Below are positions 24,301 to 37,200 of a stretch of 64,000 nt of DNA, piece by piece (position 1 is the stretch's first letter; each line of letters opens with the position of its first letter). The position numbers were made by a program, and so were the translations under genes. The notes under the pieces were generated by a model that saw nothing but the letters and a program-made list of their open reading frames with translations, was not told where the DNA came from and ran no database searches. The stretch covers positions 572,001 through 636,000 of the forward strand of contig JAODUP010000051.1 of NCBI GenBank assembly GCA_025642065.1, given 5' to 3'. The DNA comes from Paralvinella palmiformis. Taxonomy: Eukaryota; Annelida; Polychaeta; Terebellida; Alvinellidae.

Positions 24301-27300
24301 CAACTGAGTAGAATTTATTTCAATTAAGAGATATAATTATCTAACTAATGACAATTAAGATATGTCTATCAGGTGGCAAGATATGTTCAACAGACATTTA
24401 GATTGAGCAAAGTAATATTAATAATCTTGATCAGGACCAAGCTTCATTAAGAAAGTCAAACTGAGAGTAATTGCGTATCAAAGGCTTATTGTCACAAGCA
24501 GGTAATCCTGATTTATTTCTTTTGCACATGGATTAACCAATGGACTATCAGAAACTGAGTTTTCATGGGTGAGAATCAATTATTTCGACAATAAATATAT
24601 ATTTTACATTCTGAGGAAATCCCCAAGTTCTATAAAACCATTGCCCTAATTATTAATTTGCTATTCGAATGGGATGAATCCAGACGTCCATCAAAACTAA
24701 ACAACAACAAAAATGCACCTAAGTAAATTAATGAATTAACGGAATAGAACGGGATTAATTATAATTTAAATCCAGACTAGTGGTGTTAGCCAGGCTCAGC
24801 ACCATACGTTAATCTACTGTTGGCTTTTTATATAATCCATTAAAGGCAAATTGTGTGTCAAATAAATTGCACTTGGAAATCGACATCACAGAGTGATCAG
24901 ATGTAAAATGATCTATGGAGCAGGACTATTTTCGGATGCGTAACATCAGAATCAGCTGACAATAAATAATCAGACATCAATTAAAACAGAACAGACCATT
25001 AAAAGTGTGTGTATGTGTGTTTATACCCAATGATGGCACGATGGAATGTTTGATTATGAAAGAGGATGCGAGATGAGGATGAGGCGATACAAATATTACA
25101 ATGAGATATGATAAAATAAGATGTACCATCGCTCGATGACAACAAAACATGATGTATTTGTGAAAGAGATGTGATGAGGATCTTGGAACATTCAGCTCCA
25201 CATGAGCCGAACATCTACAGTCAACTAACAATTAACTGGATGTCAGTGTTATGAGTAGGTTATGAGAAGGTCAGAGGCTGGTTCATTGAGGTCGGGTTAA
25301 GTTCCAGCTTCTATTAGGGAGATATGTTCTTAATAACCTGGTTACTTGGATTTCCAGTTAACTGAGAGACCAGTTAATGTTCAGTTGACAGTAGTAACTA
25401 ATGTCAAAGTAGGTGATAATGTTACCTTTTTATTGCCTCGGTCGACCTACTTTGGAGTTCATAAATCTGAGGACCGAACTCGCCATCGCTAATGAGGAAC
25501 ATTGAGTTCTTGTCTGTTAGGATGTAAAGTATAGAGAGAGAGAGATATATATATTATCAATTAAAACTTTCATTCAGTTTAAAAATAAAATTTTCACACA
25601 CACACACACACACACACACCAATATGTTATAGGCATGATATCAATAATTAGACACAAGAGGTGCATTACCTAATGTAAATATTAGTATGTATATCGTGTA
25701 CAAGATATTGTTTGCAGAAAGCACTTGTGAACTCTCAGCAATTCACCATTAGCCAAGTTGCCTCATGAACAGAACATTAACAACACTACATGTGTGTGAC
25801 AGATAAATGGTGTTGTTGTTGTTGTTGTTGTAAGATGCTAAATACACTGAAGGAAAATTCTTTTAGGTATACCAACTGAGCAAATAACAAAACTGAAAAC
25901 TGATCAAATGACACCTTTCTCATCATATAAAGATAACCCAAAATCATGTTTTTAAACAATGTTTGCTACAAGTGGACAGTTAATTGAATAAACAGTGTTT
26001 AATGAACATAAACCTTTATGGTTAATAATAGTGCTACTGAGATGATAGCTATGAGATAATTCTGTACTGACATCAGGTACAGAAAGAATGCAGCACAATG
26101 ATATCATTAACACGGGATATTTGAACAGGATGTGTGAACAGCCATATGGAAATAGTTCCACAGACTAACATATGATAGTGAACAAGAAATACATCTTTCA
26201 ATATTCTGTCTCGTTTCTTCGACCAACTCTGAATGTAGCTGAGCTAACTGCTCTTTGGATGTCAATTCACATGATTATTGTGCTTCATTCATTCATTCAT
26301 TTGGGCATATGTTTGAAGGTGCACGTCGTGTGATGCAATGCTCAAACAGAGGCAGGGAAAATTTTGGCAGCTTTTACAGTAACATTGTATGTTAAATGAG
26401 TCAATGCACGAGATTACAAAAATAGAAGATGATGATTTACAGAAGTGGAATTACTTATTGGAGATTTCTATGGCACTCGTAAGGCCTTGAGACATGTCAT
26501 ATTATTATTATTATTAATGGTAAAAGCTTTGTCTCACACACACACACATACACACACACATAGCTGAAAATATCTAATATTTTCTGGCCTAGTCATGAAG
26601 ATAAACATCCCAAAACCAAACTTCAATCCTGCCACAGTCCCTCAAACTGCACACCAGACAGTATCTTTCTCTACATCTTCTTCCATCTTTCTAACTAGTA
26701 ATTTTATAAATCACTCAATGTTACGTTTTTTCAGGGCAAGCCAACTGGAGGACTGCTAGGGATGCATTTTGTCTAGCATAGATATGTTTCTTATAAGGCA
26801 AATCATTAATTCATTTGTGTAATATGCAGCCTTTAATAGAATATAATTTTCTCCTAGCATTTTATTTTCAGCTTGTACGAGGTTCTCATCTAAAAGTGAA
26901 TGAATTTAATCACACAGAGAGGTGGAACCAAACAACTGCTGAAAACTTTATTGACAACAATAGAATCTTGGACCATAGAATAAATGTCTGACAGCAACAG
27001 AAAATTAGCTAGCATGATTGGTTTATCCTACTTTGGGCCGTGTAATTCGATCAATAACTTGGAGAAATATGTTAATAAACACATTATAAAGCCGTTTACA
27101 TACCTGTGGCTACAGGCCGAACCATCAGGTTCTTCAGGGAGATGATGGGACTGTGTGTACTCTTGTTATTGTCATCGCGTGCCGTACTGTGGTACTTCAG
27201 GATTAGACGATCATCCTGCTTCTGAAGTAAAACCAGCAGCTCGTCCAGTAATAGAACATGCATCTGGATCTGCTTTTGTTTCGTTATCCGCCAGGTGAGG

Positions 27301-27653
27301 AGGCCATCATGGATCAGCTTGTACTGACGCAGGTCAAAATTCTGCCACAAAAGAGAAAATAAATAACATTCATAACAAAGATGATGGTGATGATGATAAC
27401 ATAAACAAATTAAGATCATCTTTATAAGAAACAAACATCTTTGTTACTGCTGCTATACTCAAGTTTATGATAATGCAAGTTCTAAGTGTTTAGATCCTGC
27501 TGATATAAAGCTCATCACAATTTCTCATATTAATATCTGTAGAGTCAAAATACCTGTCACTTTTAAACATAACTTGCTTATGAAAATTAAACACCAGTTT
27601 CCTTAACATGTGATTTAGAAATGCAAAGGATATTTCACCAATTCAAAACAAGT

Positions 27654-27693
<40 letters not shown>

Positions 27694-27836
27694 TTATGTA
27701 AATATATATGTTAAGCTAACATCTTTAATCTCAGACTAGACATTTCAGTGTGATTCCATGTCGAATGGGAGACACGTTTCGGATATTTAATTTCTAACAG
27801 AGCTGGAAGAATTAGAAAAACTAAAAACTCAATCAG

Positions 27837-27893
<57 letters not shown>

Positions 27894-30800
27894 CTAATTG
27901 CTCACTGGATATTTAGAGTCTAAACCCCTGATGTCTAGATGCCGCTGAACGTCAGAAAGTTTGTGTTCATTTTCACGTTCTTTAACTGCCTGATTCACAT
28001 GGGCCAAGATCTTGCGAGCATGATCCAAAGCTTTCTGAAGTCGCACGTGTTCTTCAGACATTCCTGAAAATTAGATCACTTGTTGAATTATCGTCCAAAC
28101 AAAAGTATTAATAACTGTATGAGAATGGTAAAAGTTACACACAATAAATATCATGTTCAATAATAGCAAAAATCTAAAATAGTTAACAATATTTATCAAG
28201 AATACAGAGCCAGGTAAATAATATGCGGGATAACAGACAGGTGAACTTAAACAATATTACTTATTAATGACCTTTTATTAATTTCTTGTTTAAACAAATT
28301 AAATATGCTGCCAAGTAAAAAACATTACAGGTAGAAACCGCAGAATGTAGTCAACGATATTGCCTTTGATGTTTTGGTTAATAGATAAATTAAATAAGTT
28401 GGTAAATGGAAAAATAATATTCTTTACAGATTGTGTGTTTTTTTTATTTACTGTTTTGTACTGATTTCAAAGGGCAGAAATCGACAGATTTATTGCTGTT
28501 AGATAACCTCACCTGGCGTGTGTTTGAGTAGTGTTTCTATAAACAGTGGATATTTGGTCAGTCTCTGCATAGCTTGTGGTATAAGGTCTTTTAATTCTAG
28601 TCTCCGACATAGCGGGTTACTTTGTGCCTCCTGCAAACCATAATATTATTACCACGGGTCACTTCCAATTAAAATAAAAACCACAATTTTAAATGAATGT
28701 AGAAAACAACAAACATATTCCGGTTACAAAATAGCTTTCCTCAGAAGTCAAACTTATTGGAACACGGTTCATATTACTAACATTGAACACATATAACAAA
28801 TTTAATACGTGAAACTCAGTTCATGTATATTATTACACCAACCATAAATGTAATAGAAAAAAATAGTTTATGCACGTAATTCAGTCATATAATCTACAAG
28901 TTAATGGATATAAATGAAGAGGAACATCAAAATTAATATATTCATTAATAACACCATGAAGTAAATGATGAACCACATATCCAAAAACCTGTCTGTAACA
29001 GAATGACACTTACTTGTAAAAAGTTGGCAAGTTTCTGGTCCTTCCTTTGTCGCATACGCAGATAAGCCAATGCATGTGACTGGTCACGACAAAATTTAGC
29101 ACAGGACTTCTTAAACTCCTCTCCCTCTTCACCTTCCCACTATACATAGGAAATATATATGAATAGTAATTCAGTGCCAGATAATGGATTCAAAGGGCTG
29201 CGTCTCACAATTACTGATCCACAAAATATAACAAGTTAGTACCCGAATCCAACAGTTTATAGATACTTTCGTACTGGCTAACAAAGACATACATCAATTA
29301 TGAACCAAAGGATTCAACTTAAGATGGAGATAATATAATTTGGGAGCAAAAAAGGACTTGAAATAATCAATTGGAATCACCACCACAACAACAAGAACAA
29401 CAACAACATAATTTGATATAAAAACAGACTTCAAAAATTACTTTTACAACTATTTAACAACAGTTAAAATTTGTGGTCATTCCGTCAATCTTTGTTTCTG
29501 GGATACGTAACTGTATTAATATAATTTTATGGAATCTTATTACACATGATAAGCTGAATAGAATTATGTTTACTTACAGAGCTCAGCATCAGTTCAGCTA
29601 CCTTTGGTACAACTGGCGATTCTTTCTTGGCATTTTTAAACTTATTATTTAGTTTACCTGAAACCAGTTTGACAAAAGGCTAATAAAAACATTTATAAAA
29701 TTGTCCTTCCGACATCAAACGTTACTAAGAAAACTAAAACAACGGCGTACAAATTATTATATTTGCACCAAAACAAGGAATGGAATTCAACCCAGATAAA
29801 TGTAGCAACAGTGAATTATGAGGCTAATGAATTCTTTGCGATGTACTTACGATGAACTTCTATGAGGTCATCCAGACCAGGAAATAAGGTTGTAACCAGT
29901 TCTGGATCACTAAACAGATTCATCATTGGATTACAAAACAATCTCTGCATGATCTTCAGATCACGAACGTGTGTCCTCTCAGTATAGAAGAGTTCTGAAA
30001 ATGACAAAAACTGAATGGTGTGCAAATGTCTAAATTGAGTAATCAATGATGAAGTGCAATAATAATAATAATAATAATAATATCTTTATTTTGTACTGGT
30101 AGTACATTCCATATAATAACAAGAACATATAGGAACACAAATGGATAATGAAATAGAGCAACTATAATACACACAACCTAGACACTTAATCTATGGAAAG
30201 ATTTGTTAATAAAATTTAATTAACTTTTCATAATCAAAACCATCAATATACGATTGATCCTGCATGCGGTTGTGTAAAGATTTAACATGATTGACAGTAG
30301 CTTGGTATTTGGAGCAAATTTGAGCTCTACTATGTACTCTACTAACACATTGTGATAAAGAATCAGTGAAACATATATGAAAATTGTGACGCAAATCAGA
30401 CATATTCCTGCCCATAGAGATGTGGTAGAGTACACTCAACATTAATTAAGGCTAACTAGAATAACATTAGTTGTTACCTATAATCATAAGATAACTAACT
30501 GTACAGCGAGTAGATAACATATCTTTCTAACTGAATCTTTTACCATTATTTTATAAAACAACAAAACAGTCCTCTCTCTCGGACTGCACATTGATGGTGT
30601 ACCCCAAAAATGTCCTTATCATACCATTTATAACATCCTGTCTTTTCTTTTCTGACTTGCGAAGTTTCTTCAGGATCTCTTTAGGTATTGATGCTTCGAG
30701 AGGTGGCAGTTCTGGTTCAACTTCGACGTCGGAATCATCCTGCAGAGCTGTCAGATTAGATGCCATATGATGGGCATCGCTGAGTGCTTCAGCTGATGTA

Positions 30801-33800
30801 CTGGGACTGTCCAGGCTCCTGATGAATGGACGATGAGAAACATCAATACAGAGCAATGACACTGATAAAGACAAATCAGTGTGTATTATTGGTATGATAC
30901 CATGCATGCATCATATATTAACCATTAAGGGTGACGGCTGAAAGCTCTTAAGGCGTTATATTTGTTTACATGCTGTGAAGCAACAAATTACCAATACCGT
31001 AGAATATGAACCAATCACATACCTGTTTGACAGACTAGAGTTTGATGAGCTTCCTGATTGGTTGAGAGATTTTAGTGTCTGATCATCAACCTGGAGATCA
31101 CTACACAGCAAAACAATCAATGAAATAATTTTAAATTATCGCAGAACAACAACATTAACAGCAACACGAAGAAGAAAAGCAATCATTTATGACAATCACT
31201 GGAGATATTAGTGTCCCATTCTGGCAGGATGGGGCTAGTTTTATATTTTATGCCATTCAAATTTCAGTTCGCTGAAAACAGAACCATATTAATGACGGCT
31301 TAATGCAGCTCTGAGCATGCCAAACCGATGATTATTTGCTACTGTAAAGTGAAACACTAAACAGAAACATAACTTATTAGATTTTTGAAAAAGAAATCAT
31401 GGCAAAAACCCCATAAGCAAGTATCAAGTGACATATTATTCTAACCTATGGATGGCAAAGGCAAAAATATAGAATGGCACACCAACAGAAAAGGAACTCT
31501 AAAACCGATATATAATGTACAGGAAGATACATGTGAATATAATAGGCCAATAACTACGATCATTAGAATCAGCATACATGCTCTACGTAATTCTTCTAAA
31601 AGCAGCCACAACAAAAAATAAAAATAAACTCAACCAACTGATGAGGAAGCTGGCAGTGATGCGTCAAAATGTTTCATACTATTTGATCTAGACACCTTTT
31701 CCCCGCTTACAAAAACATTCCTAAACAATGAAGGCTAGCGGGCACAATGATGCTCTCCGTGATGTACGAGTCATTGGTTGTTAGCATACACACATATAAA
31801 TAAACTGGTATCTAGTGGTATGTAATGCTCTATTCACAGCAACTTAAAATACTACAACTAGTCCAATGCCAAAGCCACCCCTTGAAACATCCTGTCCCCA
31901 AAAGGCACACCCATTCCATACGAACTCCTTAGCCAATTCCCACACACAAGCACCATAACAAAACACAAACTCAAGCCCATGGCAAAACAAAAACAAAGGT
32001 CCAATTGCGCACATAATCGCCACTAGTGGCTCCCCTAGTTTCCACAACAGCATGGTATGTTTGTCTAACCTGCGTGTCCTTCTAACGTTGTGACGGGCCT
32101 CTGGTTTCTTTTTATTCAAGCTTTCTGAACGACTGAGGTTGATAGAAGCTATACTGCGATGCCTGAAAATATGGTTTGTCTTCACAGTGTATGGTTGTCA
32201 TGATAACAGCAGGATCAGCACCAATGTGTAATGAAGCAGTCCGGAATAGGGTTAGTGATAGTTAACTAATATTTATTTATATCTGGCAAGCCATCCATGG
32301 TAATGATGACAAACTGTTTAGTTTTCTGGGATCTCTTAACCTCATGCAGGACAGAGTTCATTTCCTGTTTTGCGCTCCAGGAAATGAACAGAAATGGCCG
32401 GAGAGAATATATTCGCTGGTCAAAGGCGAGGAAACATAAGTTAAGAAACTGAAAGACTTAACACTGACTAGATAATATTACAATAAGATATTTCTGCAAG
32501 GAAATCAACGATGACTATAATAATAAAGTGCTCCAGACGTTCGTGTTCATAAAGAGAACTTAAATAAGTCAATAGGTAGTTGCCCAAAACACCAGTGAAC
32601 ATGTAAACAAAAAGAACTTATCAACCAAACAGTGCATTTACAGGTATATGGCAATTTAAGGAAAAACGAAACCGATACGAATGGTTTTAGTTTATGACTG
32701 GCCAGAATACTGACCAACTTACTAATACTTAACTAACAACGAGGAAGAGACCAGTGCTGTGTCATGGTCAAGGACCAACACCATCATGCGTGTTTGAATT
32801 AACTAAGGTAATGGACGTATATTTCTGGCATCTATCTAATAATACTGTTAGTATCATACTCCGACAGAACGAATGGCGACAGTTTAGAAACTTCTCCCCA
32901 CTTAAATTGGAACAACCCCGCTGCCTCCCCCCACCCCACCAAGTCATGACAGTTCCCTTTGGTCGCCGTTCTTTGCGATTTACTCAAACAAACGTCTCTC
33001 TAACAATCGCACTCAAGCAACCACATGCATGGACTGTACATTGACATAAAGCATATGAATGATTACACGAAGTAACATCTCAAAATATCATATACTGTTA
33101 GTCTACTGCACTTAATTAAAAAACACAGCCACTAGAATACTAACACTACAACAACAACAACAACACATTCTTAGGTACAGGAGTCTAAAAACACAATTCT
33201 AAAAGAAGCAACAACACCCGATCCTTTCCTATAATCATCAGAAATGGATCGTTACCCATAGGTATGTGACAAATATTCATGTGGTCACATGACTCACACT
33301 GATAGTCACATGACCTAAGGTGACTACGGAGGAGAACTACTTAACTAGCATCAAAGAAACACATGAGCATACACATGCACAATAATAACAAATATTATTA
33401 CAAAGTACGCAATTATTTCTTCTATACACTCTACACATCTAAGTAAAGTGGCAGCTATTTCTCTACTATTTGAAATCTATTATACTTAAACATATGTCAT
33501 ATATAACACCGACAGATAAGTAAAGTGAAATAATTTACTTTCCATCTATATTAACAGTACTTTCTCTCATACACACACACATGCACACACCAATACGATC
33601 CTATGGGCTGTATATAATACGTACTTCTGTTCGTAAGTTTCCATTGTTTCTGGACTTCTACCCCTCGGTGGTGTCGTAGGTGACTTGGCATCATCTACCA
33701 GTACTGTGTGCTGCAGCTGCGAGTATTGCTCCACAAGACTAGACACCTTGTTTCCTGCCCGCAATGATTCTATAACCCAAAAATAACATATAAACATAGC

Positions 33801-34188
33801 ATGAAATGGCACAACAATAATCGCTCTTGTCTTAATCAAACCAGTTTGAATTATTTATTTACTTAACCGTTAAATCTAAATAAATTTAATAAACTTTTAC
33901 ATAATTTCTAACTAACTGCAAAAGAAAGGATTAGTAAAAAACATACTTGACTCTGGCTAAATGACAATCATCAACAATTATAAAAGACTATTTATTTATC
34001 ATTCAGAATATAGGACTCTTGCATAACTTTAAGGAGAATTATAATCCAACGTTATACAGTAGTACTCTGATATACTTACCACGTTTGGTCAATTTCGCCT
34101 CGGCAATAAGTCTGCCATATACCAAAAATGGATACTCCTAGCCATTGCTAAATTTTTTATAACTGTTCCAAGACAGATATCCCATACT

Positions 34189-34227
<39 letters not shown>

Positions 34228-37200
34228 TGTCTGACAAACATTCACACATGTGCATGGCTGACCATACACACACACAGACACACACACACACACCTAATCT
34301 TACTACAATACTGTTATCTTACCGGTACCACCTATGTCTTCCTCTATTAAGACTTGACTCCTGCGAGAGGATCGACAGGAGTTGATGTGCTGGGTCGAGA
34401 ATGATGACGAGGATCTCCACATGGTCGCAGTGGAGTCACGTATTGATGGCATAGAAAGTGCTCTCTGATTGGCTAGTTTCTCCTCATGGAGGCGCTGAGC
34501 TTCACGAACTGGATACATTTAATTCATATGCATTATGATTTGCTAGGAGTTCCGCCAGTCTAGATATTATTATGAGCAATGCTTATGTTTTGACCTTGAC
34601 ATGACCCTTTGGACATTGTTACCACTGCACCACAGACAAGTTTCATGTGCACAAGGGATTTTTACACTTCTTTCAGCTCATAGAAGTACCACAAAACAAA
34701 CAAACAACCAACCACAAAAACCTCCAAGAAACGACGAAAAGAAAAACTTACCTCCTTAACACCATATGATCGACCTCAAATGAATAAATTATACCTCAAG
34801 CTAACAGCATTTTGTAATCTTCTAATCTATTCTCTGCACATGCTCTTGTAATCTTCTAATCTATTCTATCACTGCTCAAATTTGAAAAACTGGAAACATT
34901 TCGGCATATCAGATTTATGTCGACGCGATGATCAGCACTTTTGCAGATGAATGGATCAAGATTACACAATGCTGCTGTAAACGTTTACAAACAAAATCGT
35001 ACCAAGATCTTCTTCTTCCTCATCTTTGGGCCCCGGACGTATCTGAAACACACCACTGGTTGAACCCGGAGGGGTCATGTGACCACTGGTCACCTGACCC
35101 AAGTTCACATGACTCGTTTCATCGTGGAGACGTTGGGCTTCTTTAACTAGATGGTGACAGCACGAGGAAGGACACAGGAGAGAAAGAAAATGAATAGTAC
35201 TCTGACAACCGACACGTGAACGTTTAATACAGAAAGGAGGAAAACAAAAGCAAGAGGCAGCCACAAATATCATCATCCTGAGATCATTATCAACAAAATC
35301 GTTTGGCCATTAAATATTTGAAATAGACTAAAACCTTCATTCAAGGTGGCATTTGATTTACAGCATTAATGCTCCGGCAATTTGAAAATTTTCATGGTCA
35401 CTAGGAAGTTGGAAGGAAATTTATTTGGTCAAACAACAGGCAAGTTGATATTTTGTGGCTGCAAATCAGTGATCAGACACGTATACATAAAATAAAAAGC
35501 ACCAAAAAATCACTAGAGGTCATATGACAGATAAAATGTATATACATTGTGAATGGCTTTGCATTAATTCCTATGCATGTCAAACCTCATTCGATCCACG
35601 GTCAGAACAAACACCAAAAATTAAAAAAGACACACACACAACACAGAAATGAGAAAACTCAAAATGGCACAGTGATGGAAGGGCAGACAAAACTGAAAGG
35701 TTAATGAAAGAAGTTATACTCCATTCAAGTCATTTCTTGTCCCAGTATGACCACCGAATAGAATACTGGATCAGGAAACCAACACCAAGATTAATACACT
35801 ACAGTGTTAATTGGAATATTAAACAAGCTGGTCATTGGTTAACGTGGATATGACATACGGAGTGGGAACGGATTGACAAAAATATAACACAAGAAATGTT
35901 TAGGTAAATGAACAATTAGCCAAACATACCTTTGGACTGAGGCATTTCAGGTATATTTAAACTAAAATCTAATAATGATACTAGTTAAGAAGCCCAGCCT
36001 CTTAAGTACACAATAAGTCTTATTAAAGCTTATTATGTATCCAAACATTGCTGGCAACAACCTGGAGCGTGTCCATACAAATAATTTGTAGTACAGGAGC
36101 TGCATGCTGTATGTTGATATGAGAAGTGGAAATAACAATAGGAATCAGAAATGGGGTCAATTCAATTCCAGAATTGACCATCAATTCCAATTCCAAAATT
36201 GATTTTTAAAAGGAATTGGAAATTGTTTAATTGGAATTGAAGTTTCCTACAAAAAAATTAAACCCACAAATTAATTTACCATTTAAGTTTTAATTCAGAA
36301 ATATTTCTTCCATGACAATCTTACTTGGAATATAAACTACTTGGGAGTAGGTATTCCAAGTAGATACTTGAAGTACCTACTCATGGTATTGGAATTGAAA
36401 AATTTGGAATTGGAATTGAAATATTTGATGTGGAATTGACTAAATGGAATTGGAATTGATAGGAATTGTACAAAATCTGGTCAAACCGGAAATGGATGGA
36501 TGCCAAAAATTAGTGCACAGTGAACAGCGATTTAGCAGCCAGCTTTCACTGATCGGGGTAATCAGTGGATCAGATTAATATAAAGTATGGCCTCTCCGTA
36601 CATCATAAAAACAACATAACGATGATCACTCACCTGTTGTCTGATTGGTTAGTTAGAAAACTGGCTGCATATTAATCAACCACAAATCTTCATTCTCCAC
36701 CAAACCCCGCAATCCCCCCCCCGATTAAGTAGTTAACATCAATTTTCACACACAAACATCATCATGCACATGAGATTTATTTATGATGACATGCTTAAGA
36801 AGGTAGAAGAGCATTCTACAAAATCAGGCATATTGATATAAAACAGAGAATCAGAAAGATCAGTAATTGCCTTCAAGGTGTTTTTTTAAAAATCAGTAGC
36901 AGAAATCAGTTATGGTAAACGAGCCGATGGGTATGTCAAAGTCAAAGTAAATATATGTGATTAGCATTTAAACGATCATATATTTACGAGACTGCAATTC
37001 ATATAAATTCATTCTACTCACTGCTAATTAAGGCATAACATTAAGCAGATAAATATATAACGTGGCAGTGCACTGAACCGAGCCCACAGTTGGCATGCTG
37101 AAGTTCGGAGAATTCTATCAGGAAGTGGACGAGACTGTACACCACTTAATGCATTACTTCTAATGGCAACCCGTAAAACTCTATATAAAGACAGAGGCCT

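Larger units (their letters stand above)
17008..25425. other. Intron 27-28 (8.4 kb), splits the PH domain
   Basis: The largest intron seen. It contains two candidate start-codon exons (17407-17537 and 19499-19693), a stretch at 19.4-20.75 kb with more CG than its surroundings, a family-A SINE (22262-22424), several CA/TA arrays (21022-21047, 21325-21359, 22849-22875) and a TGACGTCA site at 24062. The rest is unremarkable AT-rich sequence. Confidence 0.7.

Noticed and set aside
34188..34227. CRISPR-like direct repeat array
   Set aside because: It is a simple GACA microsatellite in a eukaryotic intron, without spacers.
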